DNA of 64,000 nt from Harmothoe impar. Its lineage: Eukaryota; Annelida; Polychaeta; Phyllodocida; Polynoidae. Within the stretch, counting starts at the first letter, position 1. Every line of letters starts with the position of its first letter. Positions 40,163-53,069 of the stretch are shown here, one piece after another. The notes beneath the pieces were generated by a model. The model was not told where the DNA came from. It saw nothing but the letters and a program-made list of their open reading frames with translations, and ran no database searches. The stretch covers positions 20,600,442 through 20,664,441 of the forward strand of contig OX381704.1 of NCBI GenBank assembly GCA_947462335.1. The letters run 5' to 3'. A program made the position numbers and the translations under genes.

Positions 40163-41126
40163 CACTAATAGCATCTCATAATTCAGTGTGGCTGTGTCAG
40201 TGTCCACATCGTCGTCACCAAGTCTACATGCTACAGCGTCTGCGGTGGTGACACCAATGAAGCTCGGCAAATGGACCATGTAATTATCATGCAGCACGCA
40301 GGGACGTGTCTTAGGGAGTGATAATTTTTTATCAACAGGGGGGGGGGGGGCAAAAGAATTTGGACCCCTCTTGGGGGGGGGGTCAAAAAATTTAACTTGT
40401 TTTGGGCGAAAAAGCCAGCGCGTTACTATGCTTCAAAGGGCCCGCCCGCGCGCCGATTTTCGACCCGTAGGGGGGGGGGGTAAAAAATGTCGACCCGTTG
40501 ACCGGGGGGGTGAAAAAGATTTCGCACACTCCGCGCGGAAAACCACCCCCCCCCCCAGTTGTTAAAAAATGATCACTCCCTTAAAGGTACACGTCTACCT
40601 ACCGTACCACCCCCAGGTGGAGGCACGGGTGGTGACAGGATCCCATGTCCCCCTGTCAACCTACCAGCCAGCCAAAAACGCATTAATGTATGGGAGACGG
40701 AGGTGGGCAGATGCCAAGGCATAGATGTTATCAGCTGGTGTCTCAATTAATATGTGGGGTAATGTATGGTACCCTTTAAGCATGGCGCTTGCTTGACGCC
40801 TTAATATACGCCTAAGCTATCTTTCATAAAGTGACAGGTGTACATACTAAAGACAGATGAGTTTAGATCTATACTTTGTCTGAAGTCTATAGCTATACCA
40901 TGCATATGCGTTTCTCCGGTCAATGTATCCCGTTATGTTATGTGAAGGTTTACTGAAATACACACCTGAATATTCATAAAGACCATATTTCGAGGGGGGT
41001 ATGTAAATAAACGATTCAATGATAAGAAGCTCTGGACATACCTGGGGCACACCACTTTAAGATTTAAAACGTTCAGACCTAGCCCTTTAGCGATCCTTGG
41101 ATGCTGCCAGTGCATGCATAGGCTAC

Positions 41127-41555
41127 CTTACTCCCAGTGGGCACAGAACATTGAATCTACATTGAAAACTGGTTGACAATGTTGATTCAATGTTGATGCA
41201 ACATTGATTCAACATTCAGCTGAGTTTTGTGCCCACTGGGCTCTCGTTCCCAAATCCTTCCGAAGGAAGGCTCTGGTAACTGCCAAATGTTGGGATTTTG
41301 CTGGGTCTGGGCAACCCCTGCCGGTAGCTTGGAACCAGCGAACAGGAACAGGAAATGGAACCAGAAAGGCTGATGGTAAATCTACCTAAAACTACCATCA
41401 TACATTCTGGTTCCATTTCCTGTTCCTGTTCGCTGGTTCAAGCCTACCAGCAGGGGTTGCCCAGACCCAGCAAAATCCCAAGTTCAAGGTCATTTGGCTG
41501 TCCCCAGAGCCTTCCTTCGGAAGGATTTGGGAACGAGAGTAAGGCTACCTAGGCT
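41127..41555. mobile_element. Foldback element interrupted by a CCCAGTGGGCACA MITE
   Basis: Outer arms share GGCTACCTTACT, CTCGTTCCCAAATCCTTCCG and CAGCGAACAGGAACAGG with their inverted copies (about 41120-41375 and 41400-41555). The left arm is broken at 41132-41239 by a smaller element with ends CCCAGTGGGCACA / TGTGCCCACTGGG. Comparison with the intact right arm shows CTC duplicated at the insertion point. An older relative of the outer element lies at about 43010-43270. Confidence 0.8.
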
Positions 41556-44500
41556 GACCCCCGGCTCTTTTATTGTTTATAGTCACTGGCCTGCCCCTGA
41601 ATACTAGCTCCTTCTTATAAGCCTGGAATTGTAGTTTGGTCTACCGCCTGACTATTACACAAGGGGCGGGGTTAACACCAAAGGTGGTTGTAGCTTGAGA
41701 CCTGTCTACTGATGGCCTGATCACGAGCACATGTAAGACAATAATGAGCGACAAGATGAATGTCGTCTGCCCATCTGCTGACGTGACATGCAATATCAGA
41801 CACAGGCATCGGGTCAGTTGCACTTTTGTCTAGAACAGAATGCTCGCACCGTGTGTTTTATTGGGATCGGGACAGGTACAGATATAGAAAGAGATGGCTA
41901 GACAGGGGCAGATAACGAGAGGGACAGAGTGAGGTAGACAGAGACAAATGTTATACGGATATGCACTGTACGCAGTTGGTTGCATTTTTTGTAGGTATAC
42001 AGTATATAGTGTAGGTGACAGTTAGAGAGAGTGAGTCTGATACAGTGACAGCTCATAGATAGAGTCGGGGATATCCTAGAAGGCAAGGGATGGACGGACG
42101 GTGGGGTGGTCAGCATACTGAGAAATTGATGAGCAACCATAAACTGAAATAGTAAAGAGCATTATTTGGACTACTGATCTACTGTACCTTATGTGGTGAA
42201 CCTTTCTACAACAAATAACAACTTGATTCCACACTTATGTTGTTTTCAGAACAATTAAACAGTCACGTAGTGCACTTTTTGATAAAATGTATGTGAGGTA
42301 TTTGTAAACACCCTGACAGCTTTTGGCAGAGATTCATGAACGTTTTTGTCAATGGCGTCAAATATAGTGAACAACAAATGCATTAAAGTAATTACGCCAT
42401 GGTGAATCTCATTTTGAATACTGCCCTGGTTTATAAACTTAGAACCCATAAATTACTTGATTGCTTCCATCGCTCCTAGGTGAAATTATAGAGCATAATT
42501 TAGCAATACTTGGCACAAAGAAAAGTCATCAACTTAATGAGAGGATAAGGGGGCATATTAAAGAAATAAACTGAGTAAAAGCTACGTAATATTTACATAT
42601 GTTATTACCCATGAGACATAATTATCATCCCTTAACATATATCATAACGCATAATGGTTTCCGCCCTCAAATGAAATATAATGATCCCATTTGGCTATTT
42701 AGAATATGGCGCCACACTTCTGCCTAAGAAAATAAAAAAATACTAGTGGAATGCAATATCTAATATATCATCGACACAAACATGGTAGTAAATGTGAATC
42801 TATTCTTTTGTTTTACTATGAAGAACAGAGAAAAGAAACAGAGTCAATTCCTGATACTGACTATGGACTGTGACTTTAGGGTTGTTCCATTCTATTCTTT
42901 CTCTGTAATGGCTTTGATAGATTTTAAAAAGTACGCTAATGTGCTTTCGTATTGATGAGAGGAGGAGGGGGGTCCAACTATATACAGAATGCACTGCTGC
43001 CTTCTGTCTACTCTCGTTCCCAGATCCTTCCGAAGGGAGGCTGTGATAACAACTACTATGACCCTGAACTTGGATTTTGCTTGGTTCAGACAGTCCTTAT
43101 AGTTAGTTTGGAATCAACGAACAGGAACCGGAAATGGAACCAGAAAGGATGATAGTAAAGCTACCATCATACATTCTAGTTACTATACACTGGTTCCAAG
43201 CTATACTGAAGGGGTTGCTCACACCCAGCAAAATCCAAGTTCAATGTTATGATGGTTGTTACCAGAGCTAGGGGGTACCTGCTCGTGGATGAGAAGACAG
43301 AGGAGGGAATGGACAATTCTAAGCTTCCACTTAATCTATTAGCAATTGTGTATAATGTAATATTTCTAGCGCCACCAAACTTCTCTATCCTACATGTCAA
43401 TAGAAGTCAGCAGAACGGAACCGTCGACCCGGGAGTAGACCTGTATATGGTCCTGATAATAGGGTTGATTATAATGTTTTGGTTTTAGGATAATTGATAG
43501 TAAGCTTTCAATATCATCCTGTCATAGGTTCCAACCATGTGTCTCAGCTTGTCTATCAGGCCGAAGACAAGCCATAATCTCAGCTAAGAATTCCTACACT
43601 CCACCACCCACATAAACGGATTAAGATATTATATTTACCTGCCCATATTATGATTTACTCTCCATTGTGGTGACACATGGCTACCCGCAGTGCTTCTAAT
43701 ACGGAGCCTATTAAGCTGACAAGACTACAATAGCAGTGGCATGGTGGGAGGTGAGGGCGATGTAAGCCCTTTATGAAACAATACCTAATCCCATTGAAAC
43801 ACTCAGAGGCAATCATGGTGACGCTGTCAGATATTTCCTTCTACTACAAGATGTATGGTTTTACAGGTGGCTGCCTGTCACGCCCCACGGCTCGGGCAAT
43901 GCGCCAGTGTCAAGTGGCTGTAGTAGAGTTGGTTGTAGGGGGGTTGTCAATTAAATCATTTTAGCCAAGACTAAATCTACTAGTAGCCATGCCATCGCCT
44001 CCAGTTGCCAACTAGTTCTTGACTTGGTCGGATGGAAACGAACAAAGATACTGGAGGGAATTACATGGAAGGAGGTATAAGTTACCATCAGAGACAGAGC
44101 TAGTGTAGCTTGATATGACATCTTACCATAACCCTTCTTGTACCGACACTAGGGTGAGTGTCTTCTACCTCATTGTTTGGGCTCTGACAAGGTGTGCTGA
44201 TGTGTCACATTACTGTTAAATATACAAGTACACACACTATTATGTAGAGTAGCGTGTCCTGATTCCGGACAGCACATATTTTCGGACACACCGCTTCTAT
44301 CCATGTTCTATCTTATTTCAAACTCTTCTACATTTTATATTGCTGATTGAAATGTAAGAGTCCTAAAAGGAAATGTGAACCCTTTATTTGGCGCGGTTAA
44401 AGCATCAATCAATCAGATTCTAGTCCCACTCAATCAGACTGTCCGGAAAGAGGTAGTGTCCGGAATAATGAGGCTTTACTCGAAGTCGAGGCATCCAGTA

Positions 44501-47500
44501 ACATTTGTGTCTTGCTGGGACCCTCTTACAATGAATATTATTACACCCTGGAGGGGCATACACTGTCATTATGATCTGATGGGCATCATGCACATTGTAT
44601 TGAACAGAACTGTAAGCTATAAAGAGAGAGTGAATGTATGAGTGTCATATGCTGGGTCATATGGTAGAGCGGGGTGGGGTGGTGTTCTCAGTCTCAGACT
44701 TTGGCAGCTGGCAGATCGCATGTCCGAGTGTGGAATGTACCATTTAGATACGGCACCTTATGTGATTTCCTCCGTGATCATCACCTTTGAACTGAGATGG
44801 ATACTTATTGTCACAAGGTCTACAGATTTGGTTCAATTATTTGGAGTGAAATGGTAACTACACATATCCCAACAATGAACTTCAATATACTATTTCTGTG
44901 ATCATTTCATGCATGGCGTGGGACCGACTCCCTTACCTAATTTGATAGCCCCTGTGATATAAATTCCCTCACAACTTTGCTTTTAGAAAGCCATGTGACA
45001 CATAATAACTGACATACCATTTACAAGAAAACTCATTGTGACCAAAAGAACCTATCTAGAACACATCGTCATTTATCAACACCTTCCTTGGCAATCCCCA
45101 TGAAGGCAGGTGTTCCTCACCCTGGCTTCCTCACCAGCTAGAAATCAGAAGTCGCCTTGGTACCATGCCGTAAGTCCTCTGTCCCCATCACGGTCGTATC
45201 AGTCTGTTAGAGATAGTCGGCCTTGGAGAAGCCTGTGCCGTTTGTTAGAGGTAGAATCTAGTGTTTGCTAACACCCTGTAGAAGAGCAGGTAAACCTTCT
45301 TTGGGGTTAACCCCTCTCTTCACGCCGACCTCACAGACATGCTCTTACCCCTGGCCTTCTTGACCCCAGACGTGCTCTACATGTTTTTTTACTGACAGCC
45401 AAAATCCAGCCCGATCACCGCCCTCCCTTCCTGCATTCCCGAGCTGTCATCATGAACATGTCCCCAAATATACGACCTACACAGTGTCACTTCTCCAGCA
45501 GGGGAGGGTTTAGGAGCAGGGCCGTCGCCCAAGGGAATGGTATGATGCGCCAGGGATGAATACTTGTGCTGGATCTAAATCGATCAAAGAAAAAAGAATA
45601 ACCCGTAATATCCAGCCACTATCTATTTACCTTCGTGGTCACAACAGGTTCCCTACCATCTCCTTGTCCCATTCAGGTATATAACTGGACTCACGACCCA
45701 AGTCTGGCTATATCCCAATTGCGGTTCACCACAGGATTGTACTTAGCATTGGGTATTACTTTGAGAGTATGACTGTCTTAATCGTTGCATATTGGTAATT
45801 TATAATATGAAAAAATTACGGCATATACTGAATTGGCTACATGCAATGATTCACACATGACTATACGCATATGAAAGTAATGCTATGAAATAGAAACATA
45901 TATATGCAGTGTCATCCTTTTGCCCCCTCCACCACGCCCCTATTGTCAATGTACCTGTCTCATGGTGGTCTTATGGTGGCATTGTGAGTCTGTCTGGCAC
46001 TGCTCTGTGCATGTAGGTATACTATACTCCAAGCAGGATGCGGTTAAGGGACTGATCATTTTCTAACAACAGGATGGGTGGATGGGTGGGGGGGGGGGGA
46101 TTCATAGTCGATGAAATAAATCCAATGTGGCAAATATTTTCTGCGAAAAACAAGCCAGTGAGTTGCTATGCATTAAAGTACATACGATCGATTTCCTACA
46201 CCTCAGGGTGGGGGAGGGAGGCGGGTAAAACAGATTCCATCCCCCTGTTGTTAAAAATGAATGGCTCTGACTACCCATGGCCATGCGTCCTGTACATATA
46301 CCCCTCCATGTGCCGCCTACCTGTGCCGCATTCCGTGAGGGGTACAAGGAGCAGAATGCGGACCCTGGGTAGGTTGATTATAAGGTAACCTGCCCATAAT
46401 CCACCTGACGTGAGGGATCACCTTTATCATTAACACACACGTGTATTATTAACAAGACCTAGCGTGAAAACGCCCCAATCAATGTGCTGCTAGGGTGTAC
46501 TCTGGTCATAACTCTCAGGGGGGGGGGGACTGAAAAGGAAACTATGCACTGAAGAATACTCATCTCATACAATCGTCATGGTTTTATTGGCACTGGTTTA
46601 TCCTCAGTAGAAATCTAGTTTATTTGGATCGGAAATTCTGTTGTTTAAAATACCCCCCCCCCCCCCAGTGAGTGCAATAATATTGTGAAAGCAGGTTGGA
46701 ATGTCCGCAGCTGAGAGCCATTTTGATTGATCACTCTGGCTAAGTGGCAGCGTTTACGACGGAGATTTTATCTCGGATTTGAGATTGCCAATTTATTCTA
46801 TCACTAGAACATGCCCCCAATTCACTCGTGGAATTCAATGTGTGACTAATAGATCCGTATATATGGATCACCTGGTTAGTGACGCCCGTAATGGTGCTTA
46901 CGTGCACGATCATACCATAAATACAGAAGAGTCCAACGACGTACCTAGATCACCATGGCAACATGGGATTTACAGGACATGTACAAACAACCTGACTCAT
47001 CCATTAAAGAGGATCTACTGTGTATAGTTCTTTATATATACGGGGTATACATGAGAGCAAACCCATAATCACTAATCCTGTAATTGCAAGAAGACGCCTG
47101 CACATAAGACAACCTCTATTTTATTGGCCAAAGTATTGGTCTCTGGAAATGTCTTGATGGAACTTCATCATGATACGATTCAGGAAAGTACCATTTTCAC
47201 AGGCTATTACACCAGGAAAAGGCTGCGTGAGAGGGGGGTAAACCTGGCAATAGTTGGTGCAGCTTGGTATTCACGGTCTGATAATGCTGGGTAATTGTGT
47301 TGATGGAATTAAGACATTGCTCCAACCCTGTACACTCCTGCTATAGCGCCATGCTGCGGTAAACCAGGGCCATCAGTGACAGTAATAATGTGGGGGTGGA
47401 TTTTTACTGTAGCTACAGGGGACTTAACAACTTAAGTGAGGACTTTGAGGAACATCCCCTTCCCGATGAAAGCACTAGATGATACCTGTAGAATATGTAT

Positions 47501-47526
47501 AACCATGTATACTGTAAGTTAGGTAG

Positions 47527-47757
47527 GGGGTATTATATGTTAAACCATAGCGGAGGGCTAAGACAAAGGAATTCACACCTTGGTTATTTCCACTTAGACT
47601 CACATAACCTCACAGCCGTGGTTTAAAACAGATAGACAATGGCTATGTGAGGCTAACTCAAAATATAGCTACTGTAGAGTGGCAGGCACCCCATAAGGGT
47701 GCCAGCCAGTTTACAGTGGTTATTTTGAGATAGCCTCTCATAACCATAGTCTATCTA
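47527..47757. repeat. Foldback repeat related to 1233-1440
   Basis: Contains GACAAAGGAATTCACACCTTGG, the complement of a block near 1393-1418, and arms GATAGACAATGGCTATGTGA / CTCATAACCATAGTCTATC. Confidence 0.6.
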
Positions 47758-47883
47758 TTACGAGGACACAATGACGTAGCCAGGGTCCCGCCTACCTCAG
47801 CATATCATGCTGCTTCTGAGCATGTTTGCTGGGTTGTTAATAAAGCAGCGCAGAATAGGGGCAGAAAAAGATGCTATAGCTAC

Positions 47884-48756
47884 ACTGTAAAAAGTTGTTG
47901 TTCGTGAACAGCAATATGTGCTGTAACTGTACAGTACTTTAGCTCTAAAAGATAATACAGCAACTTTTGCTGTACACATACAATTCTGTTACTGTAGATG
48001 CAGGTTCGAATCCCATAACCAGCAACCAGAGGGAGAGAGAGCAGAGAGGTTGGAGGGAGTACCATACTCCACAGCTCAAATATGACATGATCTTTTCAAA
48101 AGCCCAATGATGCAGGCTACATAGTGACTGCCCCTCTAGCTCAGTCGGTAGAGCCGTGGGAGATGTAGTCTGAGGGTCAGCAGTTCCAGTCCCGGCAGGA
48201 AACTCTCACACAAACTACATTTCTCCTGATGCAAAAAGTATAATATATTTTGGTACACTGAAATGTTACTATTGAAAATATGCAGAGGATAAGACCAATG
48301 TATCTCAACAATCTGTATGAAAGATAGTAAAATTTACTTTGAAAAACATCTATAGGCCATCAAGATTACACTTCAACTAATGGTAGTTCAGTCCTTATTA
48401 GTACATTACTGCAACAGGGTAATTTTCATATTATCCCTTAAGACATGAACAGTCTAGTTCTAAAAATGTCCCCAGGGATCCTGTGTTGACCTCATTACTA
48501 TTCACACATAAGTAGGAGGTGTTTCAATGCACCTGACATGCAGGATTCACTGGCGTAGTGGTCATGGTTCAGGACTATGGGTTGGAACCTGGGGGTTCAA
48601 ATCTCCAAGATGTTGAATATGTGAGCCTTTTTAGAACTCAGGTCTGCGTCTACAGTAGATTCTACTGTAGGTCTACAGCAGAATTTACTGGAACCAAAGT
48701 TGCCCCCAATAGTTGCTGTACAGGAACACTACTTACTTCTAACAGTGTACAGCATA
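47884..48756. mobile_element. TIR element containing tRNA-derived (pol III) segments
   Basis: The outer ends TACACTGTAAAAAGTTG and CTTCTAACAGTGTA are imperfect inverted copies extending about 40 bases. Three tRNA-like control regions lie inside: GGTTCGAATCCC (48003), TAGCTCAGTCGGTAGAG with a weak B box (48138-48195), and GGCGTAGTGG...GGTTCAAATCTCC (48552-48606). None folds into a full tRNA, so tRNA-derived SINE fragments are the best reading. Confidence 0.5.
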
Positions 48757-50130
48757 ACGATGGCTGTACCTCGGGTATGCACACAGAAGATGTGTGCAAA
48801 TATTGACCTTTAACTCATTGCAGAGACTGGCTGCAGGGTAGCTGCAGATGGATAGATCTGCTAGTACAGGTTCGTCTATATAACAACCGAATAAAAAACC
48901 TAGCGTATTTGAAAGCGTGGAAAAAAGTCTGGCTCTACGTTTGCATTAAACCTTTGAAGTTTGTATCAAAATCTCAAAGTGTGACAAGTGCCCATAATGT
49001 ATGTCCACACAGTCTAAGCTGTCTAACCATGTACTGCCACCGGTCTAGCACATTTGGTATATGGATAGGCGTACTTCTAATTGAAGAGGACATGACAGTC
49101 TCGAGGTGACAATCACATTTGTCCAAATAAAGTATCCGACTGCTCTTTAAATTGTCACATATGAAAAATTGAAAGGGCTTCAGATATCATTCTTTATCCT
49201 TGTCAACAGCCTTTGAAGGGAGAAATACATACAGGTTGATATGTGTATTCTTATGCTTCTCGCTATGGAAATAAAGAAAGCATCTTAAAATGCAAAGAGT
49301 TTAAACATGCCTATACCTACAAGAGTTTAGGGCTGGGGAAATAGGGGAGGCGACCATCTAGAGGGATGTCCCAGGTTAGTGGGCTTACCTCAGTCACAAA
49401 TTACCATAGGTAAACTGTGCAGGGACAGGACACCTGTTGCCCTATTGGGAGACACACGGGTGACTGGTGGAATTCCATAGCGGATAGTGAATGTTTACTG
49501 CGCTCATCGAATTCACCATTTCCACTCTAAAGCACCCATGTTTTTGTCGTATCTTTTGGCTTTGATCGTAAATGGGGGTAAGGCTAAAGTCACGAACCTT
49601 AGCCTTGTTTATGGACTTAGTGCATGTTTAATATGAGGATAGGAGGCGTTTTCCTGAAGATATAAACTTTCCCATTTCCTAATCCTTAGATCTTTGTATT
49701 TATGTATATCTACATGGCTACCTAAGCTAGAGTCACATTTTAGAGTGTATAGAAGGAATGCAAAGTATTTTAGGCATACTATTTTGTCACTGAATCCATA
49801 GGTCACAGTGATTCCATATTTCTATTTAAGCATCCCATGCATTTTGTTCATTCCATTAAAAGAACTTTTGGCAATATTTTCTCATAATCCCATTCATATA
49901 TCTAAAAAGACGAAACATGCTGTGGATCTGAGGAATGGTGCGCGAAAAACCTACTTAACTAAATATCCCACCGCATTCTCTACCTGCCATATACCTGTCA
50001 TGAACGAAAACAAGCAGATAATTCTTATTTACAGCCCAACAAAAAAATCCCATAATGTGCCCATCCTCTTTGAGGTCTATCACAATTTCCTGATAATTCA
50101 TTTTCTCTTCTCTTCTCTTTTTGTCCATAG

Positions 50131-52737
50131 GGTGAGCTGCGATCACAGGGCACATCTCTGGCTAAACAGCTGTGGCTGCTTTACGTCACGTTTGAGGACT
50201 TCATGCACATCCATCACCCCAAGAGGGCCACCGAACTACTCCACTCCTCCCTCAGTAGCGACAACTCCTGGTCCAAAAGCACCGGAAACTTAGCACCCGG
50301 ATATACTTCCGCTCCCCAACTAGCGGAGAAAAAGTCGTCTGCCAATTTGCCCGCTCCTTCCGCGGCACCACGTGATGTTGCACGGGAAGTGGAGGTGCGA
50401 TTGACGTCAGAGACTGATAGGTCGGAGCCGTGCACACCTGGCACCATGGATAAATTAGTATCCGGCTTCTCCAAGATCTCCTGCCTTGCCGAGGAAGATG
50501 GGGACGATGTTTTAGGAAGTCGTCTGCTTGCACCCGGTGACACCTACGGGGACGTGACGTCACCGGGTACTACCTCTAGTGGGTATGAAACCGATCAGGA
50601 CTACATGACGTGGCAGGAGACGCGCATGCGTCAAGGGAAGTTGTTTATGGCTGCCCTGAATGATGCCAGAAGTAAGAAGACCTTGGTACGCACAGGTCGG
50701 CATCAGCAGCAGACGAACAGTATGTCACGGGATGAGTATGTCATAAAGGCAGACGACCTTTACCATGAGAACTACACCTCGTCTAGTGACAATGACTCGG
50801 CCACCTACCGGCGTGTCAGGAGGGTTCCCCTTGTCTCAGGGCACCATGAGAACCAGTACTCAGGCTCCCCACATCTAAGGCAGTCTAAGCCCAGTACCCA
50901 GCAGCCCAATATGCAAACAGAACCCACCCTCCCTGGGGGCAATGTCAGTGGCACCGGGTTGAATGGACGTAGGCGTGCTGACAGGATAGCAGCCAAAAGT
51001 AGGCGGAGTTCTACAGAGAAGAACAGACTGTCCGACTTAAACAGATCCATGCAGAGCATCATCTCAGACCTTGGGCAGGAGGATGAGGGCACTAAGCCTG
51101 CAGAGTGTAATGATCTGGATGCTACCCTTCTAACGCCCAGAGGAGGTCGTGGGGAGATGTCTCTAGATTCACCAGAGACCTCTCCAGCATCAGGACACTG
51201 GACACCCCCTGGTGGACATGACAACAAACTGTTGATGCTAGCTCCAAGACCCACTCCCCAATGTGATAGCCCAATAGGGGAGACATCCATGTCACAGGAT
51301 GATAGTCAGCGGGATGTCACATATGACCCACTGAGGGCTTGTGGTTACGAGGAGGAGGGTGAGGAGGAGGAGGAAGGTGAGGTGGGACTCCACAACCCCC
51401 CACCACACAGGTTCCCAGACCACCCACCATTCTATTCTCCACAACATGACGAATTATCAGCAAGACGGCGGTGTGCTGATTGGCAATCCCATGAACAGTT
51501 ACCGGAAATGGTGCGGCCAATTGCCCACACCGCTCATGGAAGAGTAATGGCCCTTGGACATGACGGCGTCCACCGAATACATGAACAATCCGTGATACAA
51601 GAGAGGATGCCTGTGCTTAGACGACAGGAGAGTAACCACCAGGACATTACCGGTGCCCACATACCCAATAAGCAGGCTAGCTCCTCGCCCTACCAATACC
51701 AACATTTCTCTTCTGGCAGCATCTCCTCTGACTCTGGTATGGCCAGCTTTGCCACAGGAGAATACTCTATGGACTATGACTATGGACCATGGGCTTCTCC
51801 GGCCTTACACTCCACTCTGCTGAGGCAGCCCCCACAGGAGGAGAGTATCTATGAGACTATCCCAGACCACCTAGTGAGCAGTGAGCAGGTCTGCAGGTCG
51901 ATAGAGACCGGCAGGCAGCGTTTCAGCTGGTCTGGGAGGGGTACAGAGCAGTTGCCACCTGGTGGGCTGGGGAGCAACTACCACCAGCAGCACCAGCGGC
52001 GTCCGAGTATAGACAGTAATGCCACCAGCCACACGTACGCCAGCATTGATGCCCAACTTGTCACCAGCATCAGTGATGATGAAGGCCCTCCTCCGCCTCT
52101 GTTACCCGCCAGAAACTATAAGAGAGCGCACCGCATCTCTGCAGACGACATTCGGCTGGCAGAGTGCCAACGGCCGCGGTCGGGGCCGGGGAACTGGGTG
52201 GATCGTCGGAGGGGCCGAGTGAGGGCTCCACTGCACCTGGACGACATGGTGAAGGCCTCTGACATCATGGCCGACACGCCCGGTAACCACATGTACACCG
52301 TCAACGACGTCCTGCAGAGCTTTGAGCGTCTTGCTGGCCATCTGCCAACAGAGGGGGAGGAGGTGCCTCCAGTTAGGGCTACCACAGTCCATGCTGCTGG
52401 AGCAGGCTCCAGGAGTCTCCATAACTACCCACAGCAGACGACTCCCCCTCCCCTGCCCCCTGCTGGCTACCTACACAAGTCCTACTCAGCTAGAATGATG
52501 CACGCACCATTCCATAAGTCACAACCTAACTTGCACACGGTTCAAAGACAAGCAGATAAACTCAGTGAGAGTTTGAATGAGGAGCCTTGGTACCTGCAGC
52601 CCTGTCCCCTCAGGGCCTTTACCATGTCCACCCCCCTGCACCGCCCCCCTCCCCCACCCACACAGACACTGTGCAATCCCCAACCGTGGGGCAGCCCTCG
52701 GGAACAGGCCCTAGAACTAAGAGGCACCTATTGCTGA
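50131..52737 (+). CDS. LURAP1/FAM89-like protein, large last exon
   Basis: The exon starts after a long pyrimidine tract and CCATAG at 50130 and runs in phase 0 for 868 codons to a stop. Its first residues (GELRSQGTSLAKQLWLLY) complete, with the 34757 exon, a helix resembling the LRKEMVGLRQLD...LCQLYSLYESI segment I recall from FAM89/LURAP1 adaptors. The rest looks disordered: SGYETDQDY near residue 150, many Ser/Arg stretches, an acidic EEGEEEEEGEVG run, SIYETIPDHL (a possible phosphotyrosine site), PPPPLLPARNYK (SH3-type), and a conserved-looking NHMYTVNDVLQSFERLAGHL near the C-terminus. AATAAA at 53048-53053. The family's role in cytoskeletal or signalling scaffolds is known; this protein's partners are not. 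Confidence 0.75.
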   Translation, partial: GELRSQGTSLAKQLWLLYVTFEDFMHIHHPKRATELLHSSLSSDNSWSKSTGNLAPGYTSAPQLAEKKSSANLPAPSAAPRDVAREVEVRLTSETDRSEPCTPGTMDKLVSGFSKISCLAEEDGDDVLGSRLLAPGDTYGDVTSPGTTSSGYETDQDYMTWQETRMRQGKLFMAALNDARSKKTLVRTGRHQQQTNSMSRDEYVIKADDLYHENYTSSSDNDSATYRRVRRVPLVSGHHENQYSGSPHLRQSKPSTQQPNMQTEPTLPGGNVSGTGLNGRRRADRIAAKSRRSSTEKNRLSDLNRSMQSIISDLGQEDEGTKPAECNDLDATLLTPRGGRGEMSLDSPETSPASGHWTPPGGHDNKLLMLAPRPTPQCDSPIGETSMSQDDSQRDVTYDPLRACGYEEEGEEEEEGEVGLHNPPPHRFPDHPPFYSPQHDELSARRRCADWQSHEQLPEMVRPIAHTAHGRVMALGHDGVHRIHEQSVIQERMPVLRRQESNHQDITGAHIPNKQASSSPYQYQHFSSGSISSDSGMASFATGEYSMDYDYGPWASPALHSTLLRQPPQEESIYETIPDHLVSSEQVCRSIETGRQRFSWSGRGTEQLPPGGLGSNYHQQHQRRPSIDSNATSHTYASIDAQLVTSISDDEGPPPPLLPARNYKRAHRISADDIRLAECQRPRSGPGNWVDRRRGRVRAPLHLDDMVKASDIMADTPGNHMYTVNDVLQSFERLAGHLPTEGEEVPPVRATTVHAAGAGSRSLHNYPQQTTPPPLPPAGYLHKSYSARMMHAPFHKSQPNLHTVQRQADKLSESLNEEPWYLQPCPLRAFTMSTPLHRPPPPPTQTLCNPQPWGSPREQALELRGTYC

Positions 52738-53047
52738 ACCCAATGTGGTAATGACTGAACAAAAGATGGATTTTGGGACGTTGGTCACAAGAATATTTTG
52801 ATATTTATTGGTGCTTAATGAGGTATGGCTCACTTAATGGTATATAATAATTCGTCACTTTCACCATACACTGATAATCTATCTGATAAACCATGTACAT
52901 GTGTACATTACTGAACATATTCTGCTTTCAAAACATTATAAGTATCCTGCATGAGACACCCATCCCCTATTGTACAGCAAATCCCCCAAGATTGTAATAT
53001 ATATTTTCATATCTTGTACATAATCATAATTATTACATCTACATTGA

Positions 53048-53053
53048 AATAAA
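53048..53053 (+). terminator. Polyadenylation signal of the LURAP-like gene
   Basis: AATAAA 310 bases after the stop codon, with a GT-rich tail (TGGACTGTAGCGTTTTATTT) following. Confidence 0.65.
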
Positions 53054-53069
53054 ATCAATTTGCCATATT

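Larger units (their letters stand above)
35381..50130. other. 14.75-kb intron (inferred) of the LURAP-like gene
   Basis: No convincing exon on either strand. It is populated by MITE copies (separate entries), a foldback element at 41127-41555 with a relative at 43010-43270, and a tRNA-derived repeat cluster at 47884-48756. Unassigned stretches such as 36510-38770, 43490-47520 and 48760-50100 show nothing beyond G/C runs and short simple repeats. Confidence 0.5.

Noticed and set aside
48128..48205. A functional tRNA gene
   Set aside because: The A box is good but the B box is poor and acceptor/anticodon stems do not pair; better explained as a tRNA-derived repeat.
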